64,000 nt of DNA from Sphingobacterium sp. PCS056. GTDB taxonomy: Bacteria; Bacteroidota; Bacteroidia; Sphingobacteriales; Sphingobacteriaceae. Within the stretch, counting starts at the first letter, position 1, and every line of letters starts with the position of its first letter. Shown piece by piece: positions 56,615-64,000 of this stretch. The translations under genes were made by a program, and so were the position numbers. The stretch is from positions 3,286,001 to 3,350,000 of the forward strand of contig NZ_CP096883.1 of assembly GCF_023273895.1 (NCBI RefSeq). The letters are read 5' to 3'. Below the pieces are notes generated by a model that had not been told where the DNA came from, ran no database searches, and saw only the letters and a program-made list of their open reading frames with translations.

Positions 56615-57244
56615 TTATTGACGTATGAGTCCATATTCAATGGCTAATTTGATAACTGAGCTTAGATTTTTTGAGCCAAATTTTTCAATGAGATTTTTCC
56701 GGTGACTTTCGACAGTATGCGGACTAATGAATAATTTTTCTCCGATTTGGCTAGTAGTTAGTCCAGATGCTGCTTCCAAAAGTACTTCTTTTTCTCTACG
56801 CGTCAATTTTGGAACTATTTTTAGTTCATCTTTAGTTTTCTTCTCTACAATAATTTTAGTTTGTGAACATAAAAATTTGTTTCCTTTTAATATTTGTTCT
56901 ATCCCATTGATAATTTCTTCTACAGAAGCATTTTTTTGAATATATCCATGAGCACCTTCTTGTAGCACACTATTGATCACCGCATATTCATTGTGAACGC
57001 TGATAATTATAATGTGCATTTTAGGATATTTTATTCGAAGAGGTGCTATCAATTCTATACTATTTGCGTCAGGCAGATTGATGTCTAATAAAAGTACATC
57101 TACAGGTGTTTTAGTTAATGCAATATGCATCGTATTAGCATCTGGAAAACAACCCACCACCTCCAAAAGTTCTGATTTGGAGAGTATATTTTTAAGCCCC
57201 TCTAAGAGTAGGGGATGATCATCTGTAATCGCTATTTTAATCAT
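56615..57244 (-). CDS. NarL-family response regulator
   Basis: A 209-residue regulator with a receiver domain (D8 and D9, phospho-acceptor D54 in LLLDINLPDANSIEL, Lys near residue 104 in GYIQKNAS) and a LuxR-type helix-turn-helix (LTRREKEVLLEAASGLTTSQIGEKLFISPHTVESHR). Its start overlaps the histidine kinase stop by one base (TAATG), so the pair is cotranscribed. The downstream envelope operon is a plausible target. The signal is unknown. Confidence 0.93.
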   Translation of the reverse strand: MIKIAITDDHPLLLEGLKNILSKSELLEVVGCFPDANTMHIALTKTPVDVLLLDINLPDANSIELIAPLRIKYPKMHIIIISVHNEYAVINSVLQEGAHGYIQKNASVEEIINGIEQILKGNKFLCSQTKIIVEKKTKDELKIVPKLTRREKEVLLEAASGLTTSQIGEKLFISPHTVESHRKNLIEKFGSKNLSSVIKLAIEYGLIRQ

Positions 57245-59508
57245 TAATTTTTATTTTTTGGAAATAAAACCTCAACACTCGTTCCAAGATTTATTTCAGA
57301 TTGAATACTGAATCTTCCTTTTAGAAAATCGATCCGAGATTGAATATTATAAAGTCCTGCTGATTGATTTCCTTTGATCTGTTGTATATCAAATCCAAGG
57401 CCATCATCTTCAACAGTGATGCAATAACTATCAGCTTCTTCTACAATCTGAATGATGATTTGTTTTGGATCTGCATGTTTTATTGAATTATTGACCAGTT
57501 CTTGTACAATACGATAAACCAAGAGCTGCTGTTCTTTGGTTAGCTGATTTTTATAGTGTAAAAATTGTACATCAATATCTAGAAAATCATTGGACATACG
57601 GGCTGCATAATCTTGCAGTGCTTCCTGGAGTCCAAATCTATAAAGTAGATCAGGCATGAGATTGTGAGCGACACGACGGAGTTCCTCCACAGCAGTATCC
57701 AATTGTTGTATGGACTTTTGCATGTCATCTTTCATGGTTAAATCTAACTTATCCGTTAATTGTGATAAGTTTATTTTAGTGCTGGATAATAAACCACCTA
57801 GTCCATCATGTAGATCTCTTGCTATACGTCCACGTTCTTGTTCTTGGCCTTCCAGCATAGCCGTCAAGTTAGATATTTTAGAGTTTTGACGTTCTTTGTC
57901 TAACGAAAAATTGTACAGTTCCTTATGCTGGCGCATACTCTTGGATCGCTGTTTATAAGCATAGAGAAGTAAACAGAAAAGCAGTAAGAAAACTAGCATT
58001 AAAACTACATAATATTTATTTATCTTTTCTTTATAAGAGATTTCATTTTTAAAACTTATGATATCATGAGCACGACTTTGAGTTTCAAGACGAGACAATT
58101 TTAATTCTTGAGTTCTTTTCTCGGATTCCAACTGTGTTAGCTCCAGTTCCTTTCTTTGATTTTCCTCATGCAGCTTTAAGTTTTCAAATGCTTGCTTTTG
58201 CTGTAGACCGATGGTCTGCATCAAATTAATTTGTTGTTCCTTCTTATCAGACTCCAACTGCATGGTGATCAGTTGTTGTTGCTGTCTTTCTTTGTCAAAC
58301 TGAGCCTCTAATCGCTTACCTAGTTCTAATTGTTCTTGATTATAAATGGATTTAAATGTCTCCATATACGCTTTGTGGTAGCGAATAGCTTCAGTCAAAT
58401 TTTGGTCTGATTCCGCGATTTCAGAAAGATTTTCATATATACTCAAGACGATATTTTGATCGGGTACACTACTTTTAGAGATCTCGACAAGAGCCGACAA
58501 TAAATATGCCTTTGCTTCCTTAAAATTTTTATTTTTCAAGGCAATCTCTGCCATGATGCCATAGGCAGAGGCAACGTGGGTGTACTGCTGCGTCTTTAGA
58601 CCTTGCTTTTGAGCAAGTTGAGCATATCGAAGCGCTTGATCTTGATAGCTTTCAGGATAAGACGTCAGATAAAGATGAGCCAAATTATTGGCAACAAAAG
58701 AAAGGTTTGAAGGGAATGGAATATTGTTCTTGTTTTGGCTATAGGTATTGATCGCTTGTAAATAGTATTTTTCAGCTTGATCCCGCAACTGTTGCTTAGT
58801 TTCATCCGCTCTATATCGTTGCTCATACATATAACCCATAAGCATATAAGCATCAAATATAGCAATCGGATCATCTTGCTGAATGGCTAGATTTAAAGCA
58901 AGTAAACTATATTTTTCTTGCAATTGGTATTCATTCCAATTCGCATATATTGAAGTAAGCTCTTTGTAAGTGGATGATTTTCGCGAGCTTAGAGTGGGAG
59001 AGGAATGGCACTGGTCAAAATAGTTAATAGCACGTAAAAAACTTCGTACAGCCTCACCCTCTTTATTATTACGCGCATATAGCCAGCCTTCACAATAATA
59101 GACATAGCCTTTGATTTCTTGATTCTTAGATTTGTAAGCAAATTCCTTTGCTTTTGATAAACTATTTTGTGATTCCTTTAAGCGCTCGGCAATGCGATTG
59201 TTCATTGCATCGATGGCATATAGATTCGCAGCATATTGACCATCCTGATAGCGAACTGCTATCTGAATATTTTCTTTCAGTATTTCGGCAGCTAGATCTT
59301 CTTGTTGATTAAAAAATAAGGCTCTTGCATATTTACCAGCTATATATAATCGTTCCGTATTCGAAGCAGGAGTATTTTCATATTGTTGCTTCAGCTTATC
59401 TAATATTTCTTGAGCAAGAGCACCATTCACGATTAAACACAACATCAGAATAAGTAGAATTTCTTTAAATTGTTGGCCAAAACCGATTATGCTCTTCTTC
59501 ATTTGCAT
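57244..59508 (-). CDS. TPR-containing sensor histidine kinase
   Basis: A 754-residue membrane sensor kinase. A signal or anchor segment (residues about 8-32) is followed by a periplasmic region of tetratricopeptide-like helices (about 40-390), a long Gln- and Glu-rich coiled coil (about 395-490), one membrane helix (about 502-525, VVLMLVFLLLFCLLLYAY), and a HisKA_3 domain with H567 in RIARDLHDGLGGLLSSTK. The C-terminus is an HATPase domain (LVNNSIKHADPKQIII, GLGFDIQQI, GLYNIQSRIDFLKG). This NarX/DegS-like layout matches the LuxR-type partner encoded downstream. TPR regions usually bind peptides or proteins; the ligand is unknown. Confidence 0.92.
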   Translation of the reverse strand: MQMKKSIIGFGQQFKEILLILMLCLIVNGALAQEILDKLKQQYENTPASNTERLYIAGKYARALFFNQQEDLAAEILKENIQIAVRYQDGQYAANLYAIDAMNNRIAERLKESQNSLSKAKEFAYKSKNQEIKGYVYYCEGWLYARNNKEGEAVRSFLRAINYFDQCHSSPTLSSRKSSTYKELTSIYANWNEYQLQEKYSLLALNLAIQQDDPIAIFDAYMLMGYMYEQRYRADETKQQLRDQAEKYYLQAINTYSQNKNNIPFPSNLSFVANNLAHLYLTSYPESYQDQALRYAQLAQKQGLKTQQYTHVASAYGIMAEIALKNKNFKEAKAYLLSALVEISKSSVPDQNIVLSIYENLSEIAESDQNLTEAIRYHKAYMETFKSIYNQEQLELGKRLEAQFDKERQQQQLITMQLESDKKEQQINLMQTIGLQQKQAFENLKLHEENQRKELELTQLESEKRTQELKLSRLETQSRAHDIISFKNEISYKEKINKYYVVLMLVFLLLFCLLLYAYKQRSKSMRQHKELYNFSLDKERQNSKISNLTAMLEGQEQERGRIARDLHDGLGGLLSSTKINLSQLTDKLDLTMKDDMQKSIQQLDTAVEELRRVAHNLMPDLLYRFGLQEALQDYAARMSNDFLDIDVQFLHYKNQLTKEQQLLVYRIVQELVNNSIKHADPKQIIIQIVEEADSYCITVEDDGLGFDIQQIKGNQSAGLYNIQSRIDFLKGRFSIQSEINLGTSVEVLFPKNKN

Positions 59509-59653
59509 TCATTGTGGATCTTTCTGTAAGAGACTAAGATATCATTTTTTATAAACATGTATCGATTAATTGCTCAAAATAGCATGACAGATGTCATTTG
59601 TAGATAAAATTGACCGCTCATTTTTATGGACATCATTAGGTGAATATTTAAAA

Positions 59654-61009
59654 TTATTCAGCCTCGAGAGCCGGTATTTTTTCCCCTTTAGTATTAATAT
59701 AATAAAAGTCTTCCCCAGCCTCATCTTCCGACACGATGGCCACACCATCTGAAAAGGCAATTGCAGTTGTAAATTTGAAAGGAATAGTTGTTTTACCCTT
59801 ATCGTCAATAAAACCATATTTTCCGTTTTTCATAGCCAAGAACGTTGTTCCTTCATCTGGTAAAGCCATATAATCATAGCCGTTTGCGATTTTCTTATTA
59901 TCTTTAATGCTGTATAATGCATAGTATTGACCTTGAGTTGAAATAAAGTAATGCTGATTACGTCCCATAATGTATTCATGCACCGCAGGGACGACTACTT
60001 GTTCTTTTTCATTAATATATCCACTTTTATTATTTTTGGTAAACTGCATTAGACCATGTTCAGGGAAATTAATCATATCATAATTAGCCTTAATTAATAC
60101 TTTGCCATTTTCATCCAATAAACCGTACTTATCCTGTTGACCATAAAGGAATTTACGATCTTTTTCTGAATAGGTTAAAAAATCATATTGTAGAGGAATC
60201 ACCTCTTGCCCCCTTAAATTCATCGCACCAAATTTGTCTGAAGAATTATTTACAACCGATATATCACCTACATATGGTGCTACAAATGCATATTTTGGTT
60301 GGACAATAATTGTTCCGTTTAGATCACGTACTCCATATCGCTCACCTGTTTCATCAGTAAAGGCGAAGCGGTCATCAGCTATCTGGGTATCACCAAATCC
60401 TTCTGCAGAATCGACCTCCATTTGAGTATAGTGGTCTGGAATTTCGAAGAGTTCTTGAGGTAATTCTTCATGTTCAATTTTTGTAGCAACGTAACCACTC
60501 CCAGAAACGGTTATGGATAATGGTGCTCCAGGTAAGACATGTAAAAAATTAAACTCTGACCAAAATAAATTAGGAATTTGTTCGGTATAGTAAACTTCCA
60601 ATTTGATTTCTTCGTTAGTATCTTCATCAGTACCCAGATTTAAAACGGCAAGTTGGCAAGTATAACCGGCTATTTTCTTATCCTGGCCCTTTATATATTC
60701 AATCTCAATTTGTGTATAATCGTTTTTATCTCCATCATTAAGAATTAAATATTCTTCGTTTTGAGGAATTAATATAAATGATCTATAATTTTTTTTATCT
60801 GTGATTTCGATGTGGCTTTCATCGTGCGTATAGGATATGCGCATAAAATCCTGATTTACCCAAGCTCTTAATTGCGTATCACTTATTCCGTCATCTCCAG
60901 AGATCTCCGTATTTATTCCGTAATCAATACGAAGAACCTTTTTGGATTGTGCTAAAGCTGACCAGCTGGTTAAGCATGCGATCATCCATGCTAGTGTTAA
61001 TCTTTTCAT
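59654..61009 (-). CDS. Exported WG-repeat protein
   Basis: A 451-residue exported protein (signal peptide ending near SALAQ). Residues about 25-185 form a DUF4412/GLPGLI-like strand-rich domain (IDYGINTEISGDD, YTCQLAVLNLG). The remainder carries about five WG-type repeats, each with a G-(V/L/A/Y/F)-x-(D/N)-x-x-G-x-x-(V/I)-(I/V) core, for example YGVRDLNGTIIVQPKY, FGAMNLRGQEVIPLQY, YGLLDENGKVLI and YGFIDDKGKTTIPFKF. WG proteins are usually surface or periplasmic, with unknown binding partners. It lies 145 bp upstream of the sensor kinase gene on the same strand, so it could feed the sensor, though this is inference. Confidence 0.82.
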   Translation of the reverse strand: MKRLTLAWMIACLTSWSALAQSKKVLRIDYGINTEISGDDGISDTQLRAWVNQDFMRISYTHDESHIEITDKKNYRSFILIPQNEEYLILNDGDKNDYTQIEIEYIKGQDKKIAGYTCQLAVLNLGTDEDTNEEIKLEVYYTEQIPNLFWSEFNFLHVLPGAPLSITVSGSGYVATKIEHEELPQELFEIPDHYTQMEVDSAEGFGDTQIADDRFAFTDETGERYGVRDLNGTIIVQPKYAFVAPYVGDISVVNNSSDKFGAMNLRGQEVIPLQYDFLTYSEKDRKFLYGQQDKYGLLDENGKVLIKANYDMINFPEHGLMQFTKNNKSGYINEKEQVVVPAVHEYIMGRNQHYFISTQGQYYALYSIKDNKKIANGYDYMALPDEGTTFLAMKNGKYGFIDDKGKTTIPFKFTTAIAFSDGVAIVSEDEAGEDFYYINTKGEKIPALEAE

Positions 61010-61342
61010 ATAATATTAAAGTATGATCACAAAGGTGATTAATGTGTATCACTTTTTTTATCCCTGATAGCAGCCATATTGGATATTGCTGCCATAGCAT
61101 TTATTTTAGTTCTTCTTAATTTTTGTTTTTATCAAATTACTTAGGAGCGATATTTTAAGATAAGCGATCTGTCTGCAGTCACTCTACGCCACGTAATATA
61201 TACTAATTTAAGCTTGACTTTTTAGATGATGGGGGTATAGAGAATTGCTTTGTAGTGATTAAATAATAAACTGTAAACAATAGCTCCATGTAGTTTGTTG
61301 AAAGTATATACAGTTGTATGCGATCCAAAGACGTTCCATATT

Positions 61343-61837
61343 ATGCAAGTTTATATATTACTTTGTTACATATTATTACTTTCGCAGCCTTGCTTAAATC
61401 AAGTCCAACGGATTTCAGAGGAAGAGTCGGCGCTTCGAGATATTGTCTTTATGCGCACTGAAGGATTGTTGATGACACAAATGTTGGAGAAAAACTCCAA
61501 GAACAGAGATGTATTGAAGATTTGTAAACAAGTAAAAGTATATTATAAACAGACACAACCCCAGTTGTTGGCAGTCACGCAAGGAAAGGATCTCAAGTTG
61601 GATGAAAGTCAATTTGCAACTATCGCCAAAGAAGTAGAGAAAAAGTTTGAGAATTATAATGTCAATCGTGAAGACAAGTGGATCGACATGTATAAACTTC
61701 ATATCCACAATAGTATACGCGTGTATAGTTTGTTTTTGCAAAGAAGAGAATGGGTAAGTGTTACCTATTTCTCTTTTAAAGCATTACCAGAATTGATCAA
61801 TTTGGAATTAGAATTTAATAAGCTGGATATCAAATAA
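61343..61837 (+). CDS. Small exported protein, DUF4142-like
   Basis: A 164-residue protein. A hydrophobic start (MQVYILLCYILLLSQPCLNQ) looks like a signal peptide. The rest is helical (ISEEESALRDIVFMRTEGLLMTQM, IHNSIRVYSLFLQ), loosely recalling the four-helix DUF4142 family, but the match is weak. The frame opens at a TTG at 61295; the ATG at 61343 lies before the hydrophobic segment and is used. No partner is visible. It is upstream of the NAD(P)HX repair gene but a 70-bp gap and different function make coupling doubtful. Confidence 0.6.
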   Translation: MQVYILLCYILLLSQPCLNQVQRISEEESALRDIVFMRTEGLLMTQMLEKNSKNRDVLKICKQVKVYYKQTQPQLLAVTQGKDLKLDESQFATIAKEVEKKFENYNVNREDKWIDMYKLHIHNSIRVYSLFLQRREWVSVTYFSFKALPELINLELEFNKLDIK

Positions 61838-61908
61838 GGATATTTTAAAAAATTGATCTTTAGATTTGATCATTTTTACACCTATATTTAGTTCATATTT
61901 AGAATAAT

Positions 61909-63432
61909 ATGAAAATTCTTTCTGCGGCGCAAATTGCTCAAATTGATGCTATAACTTGTGAGGAACAGCATATAGCGAGTTCAGATTTAATGGATCGTGC
62001 AGCTCACGCTGTTTTTTTAGAATTAAAGAAACGGTACCAGAACATGGCCAATCAACATTTTACTATTATCTGTGGTAAAGGAAATAATGGCGGCGATGGA
62101 CTTGTGTTAGCACGCATCTTGGATGATAATTTAGCAGAGGTCAACATTTATTTAGTAAAGTCAGCAGATTATTCCAGTAATAATCTGATCAATCAAAAAA
62201 AGATTTCCGATAAAAGAATTCAATTTTTTTCTGAAACAGATGATTTAGCTTTTCCTAAAGATACCATTGTTTTAGATTGTCTTTTTGGGTCTGGTTTGCG
62301 TGAAGAATTAAATGAAAAATGGAACCATATCTGCAACCAGATCAATCAAGCTGATGTCGTGGTGTATGCCATTGATATGCCTTCTGGTTTAGTGGCTGAT
62401 CATCCTACCTCCCTTAAAGCTCCAGTTATTCACGCAGATTTAGTGTATACTTTTCAGGTTCCAAAACTCAGTTTGTTAATGCCACAAAATCAATGTTTTT
62501 ATGATGACTTTCAAGTGCTGGATATTCAATTGAGTACACATGCTATTGAGCTTACAGACTCGAATATGAACTATGTCACAGAAGATATCATCTGGTCATC
62601 CTACAAAAAAAGAAAAAGGTTCGAGCATAAAGGCAATTTTGGGCATATCCTGATCATAGGCGGTAGCAAAGGGAAGATGGGAGCGGTTCAGTTTGCTTTA
62701 AAGGCCGCATTGCGTAGCGGCTGTGGTTTGGCCACAGCTTATATACCATCAAACGGGAATACCATCATACAAACGGCTGTCCCCGAAGCGATGTTGTTGT
62801 TGGACGATCACAGTAGCTACATCACCAATATACCCCAACTATCGTCTTATCAAGCAATAGGAGTTGGAGTAGGTTTGGGGACTGCAGTAGAAACGGTTAA
62901 GGCATTTTCAAAATTTTTAAAAAGCATCAGTGATCAACCTATAGTAGTAGATGCTGATGCCTTGAATATATTAGCAATCAATTCTGAATGGTGGAGTGCC
63001 ATACCGCCAAATAGTATTTTGACCCCACATCCAAAAGAATTGAGCAGGATCATTGGGACTTGGGCTGATGATTGGGATAAATTAAAAAAAGTGAAAAAAT
63101 TTGCACATCAGTATCAATTGCATATTTTGGTCAAAGGTGCAAATAGCGCTATGGTCATGGCAGATGGAACGATTTTTTTTAATAGTACAGGGAATGTGGG
63201 TATGGCAACCGGCGGAAGCGGTGATGTTTTAACGGGTATATTAACCGCATTGCTAGGTCAAGGCTATCCACCACAGCAGGCATTAATATTGGGCGTCTAC
63301 ATACATGGTAGAGCAGCAGATATAGCAGTGCCATCTATTGGAAAGTATAGCCTCTTGCCATCTGACATCATATCTTTTTTACCTCATGCGTTTCTTGAGT
63401 TAGAAAAGAATGGATCTGTAATATCTAGATAA
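61909..63432 (+). CDS. nnr: Bifunctional NAD(P)H-hydrate epimerase/dehydratase
   Basis: A 507-residue cytoplasmic repair enzyme fusing two activities. The N-terminal YjeF domain (residues about 1-215) is an epimerase for damaged NAD(P)HX, shown by GKGNNGGDGLVLARIL and DCLFGSGL. The C-terminal ADP-dependent dehydratase (about 225-500) has HKGNFGHILIIGGSKGKMGA, DADALNIL, LTPHPKELSR and GGSGDVLTGILTALL. Both motif sets are intact. It restores hydrated NADH and NADPH. Confidence 0.96.
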   Translation: MKILSAAQIAQIDAITCEEQHIASSDLMDRAAHAVFLELKKRYQNMANQHFTIICGKGNNGGDGLVLARILDDNLAEVNIYLVKSADYSSNNLINQKKISDKRIQFFSETDDLAFPKDTIVLDCLFGSGLREELNEKWNHICNQINQADVVVYAIDMPSGLVADHPTSLKAPVIHADLVYTFQVPKLSLLMPQNQCFYDDFQVLDIQLSTHAIELTDSNMNYVTEDIIWSSYKKRKRFEHKGNFGHILIIGGSKGKMGAVQFALKAALRSGCGLATAYIPSNGNTIIQTAVPEAMLLLDDHSSYITNIPQLSSYQAIGVGVGLGTAVETVKAFSKFLKSISDQPIVVDADALNILAINSEWWSAIPPNSILTPHPKELSRIIGTWADDWDKLKKVKKFAHQYQLHILVKGANSAMVMADGTIFFNSTGNVGMATGGSGDVLTGILTALLGQGYPPQQALILGVYIHGRAADIAVPSIGKYSLLPSDIISFLPHAFLELEKNGSVISR

Positions 63433-63519
63433 ATAACAGGATTAACCGCAATTTTTTAAGCTGTTTATACTACCAAATTATTAAGTAATAATTTCCGCTA
63501 ATCGAATACGATTGTCCAA

Positions 63520-63702
63520 TCAATATAATCGCCCATCTCCGAGCTGGTACACCGTAAAATGGATAACTTTTATACTTTCCCAAATATTAAGGGTGTTTTT
63601 TATAAAATTAGCTTGTATACCCGATGCTGATACCAGCAAGTTGATATATTCAGGACATTGATTATCATAAGCAATTTTATCTAAGAATAGACCCTTCCAC
63701 AA
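63520..63702 (-). CDS. Possible small protein, 60 aa, doubtful
   Basis: An open frame in the gap before the last gene. The product (MWKGLFLDKIAYDNQ, ending VYQLGDGRLY) has no recognised family and no signal peptide. It could be a real orphan gene or a remnant; there is no supporting neighbour. The other 190 bp or so of the gap (63433-63804) show nothing else. Confidence 0.25.
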   Translation of the reverse strand: MWKGLFLDKIAYDNQCPEYINLLVSASGIQANFIKNTLNIWESIKVIHFTVYQLGDGRLY

Positions 63703-63804
63703 TTGCTTATTTTAAATATTAGTGATATATTAGAAAACAATAAATAGAACCTATCAAGGGACTATATTAATGAATATCCGCTAAAAATTAACCATTTATT
63801 GAAG

Positions 63805-64000
63805 ATGAAGATTTATAAAACTTTTATTCCCGTATGTGCCGCACTCTTTTTGTCAGCCTGTTCTTCTAACTACTTAATGACTGTTAATAGTGTCAATAGT
63901 AAAAAAGATCAAGATCGTAGCACCTTTCTATATTCAAATGATACAATAGCTGTTCATTACTCTTTTGCAGGTAAAAACGGCGAGATTTACGTTAAAGTAG
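63805..64000 (+). CDS. Lipoprotein, 3' end outside window
   Basis: Starts at the ATG at 63805 and runs off the window after 65 residues. It has a signal peptide and lipobox (LFLSACSS), so Cys about residue 19 would be lipidated. The visible part after it is polar (NSKKDQDRSTFLYSNDTIAVHYSFAG), with a strand-like end (GKNGEIYVKV). No family can be named from this fragment. Confidence 0.75.
   Translation, partial: MKIYKTFIPVCAALFLSACSSNYLMTVNSVNSKKDQDRSTFLYSNDTIAVHYSFAGKNGEIYVKV

Noticed and set aside
59566..59817. 83-codon minus-strand frame near the end of the WG-repeat gene
   Set aside because: Overlaps the real gene in another frame and shows no domain.

Overview
The window is AT-rich chromosomal DNA from a member of the Bacteroidota, most likely a Sphingobacterium-like organism (Sphingobacteriaceae). 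This is inferred from Bacteroidota-type promoter elements (a TTTG around -33 and TAnnTTTG around -7, seen perfectly upstream of rpsU), from families largely restricted to this phylum (DUF4476, DUF4954, DUF3857 transglutaminase-like proteins, OMP_b-brl_3 barrels, DUF4836-like proteins), and from the conserved rpsU - xerC-like - hpf gene order. I see no prophage, insertion sequence, CRISPR array, toxin-antitoxin pair or recognisable defence island. One tRNA (anticodon CAT) and one candidate structured small RNA are present.

Layout. 1-8.4 kb: a YceI-like protein, an MFS exporter divergent from an HxlR regulator, a DUF4476 protein, a lipase-like hydrolase, Ku, a membrane protein and a newly called 42-aa membrane peptide. 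8.4-13 kb: a GH130 enzyme and a two-domain GT4-like glycosyltransferase that converge and overlap, then the stress protein CsbD and the candidate RNA. 13.2-17 kb: tRNA, HAD phosphatase, rpsU, a XerC/D-like recombinase, hpf, a small family protein and ferritin. 17-20.8 kb: an outer-membrane barrel and a quinone oxidoreductase. 20.8-28.5 kb: an AraC regulator and a seven-gene L-fucose operon encoding uptake, anomer conversion and a complete non-phosphorylative route to pyruvate and lactate. 28.5-32.3 kb: a pfkA - kinase-like - gapA operon divergent from a Nudix-type regulator. 32.3-38.7 kb: a TetR-controlled RND efflux operon. 38.8-47 kb: glmS with a DUF4954 partner, and two tandem transglutaminase-like proteins. 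47-52.3 kb: small and housekeeping genes, including monomeric isocitrate dehydrogenase and a CDGSH-tailed DUF1801/YdeI protein. 52.5-61 kb: a three-gene envelope operon next to a two-component system and a WG-repeat protein. 61.3-64 kb: a small exported protein, the NAD(P)HX repair enzyme and the start of a lipoprotein gene.

The most informative points are these. The glycolytic operon carries a kinase-fold protein whose phosphate-binding loop is degenerate, and it sits behind a perfect inverted repeat next to a Nudix regulator with a degraded Nudix box. rpsU, hpf and csbD all carry strong Shine-Dalgarno sequences, although this phylum generally does not use them, which suggests a shared link to ribosome state. 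The fucose operon uses a UxaA-type dehydratase together with a FAH-type hydrolase, and its terminal dehydrogenase has YxxxN in place of YxxxK. A tandem DUF3857 pair joins an enzyme with an intact catalytic site to one that has lost it. The envelope operon encodes two distantly related exported paralogues plus a lipoprotein of unknown function. Start sites were chosen by reading the sequence; several ORFs were shortened to the first plausible ATG.
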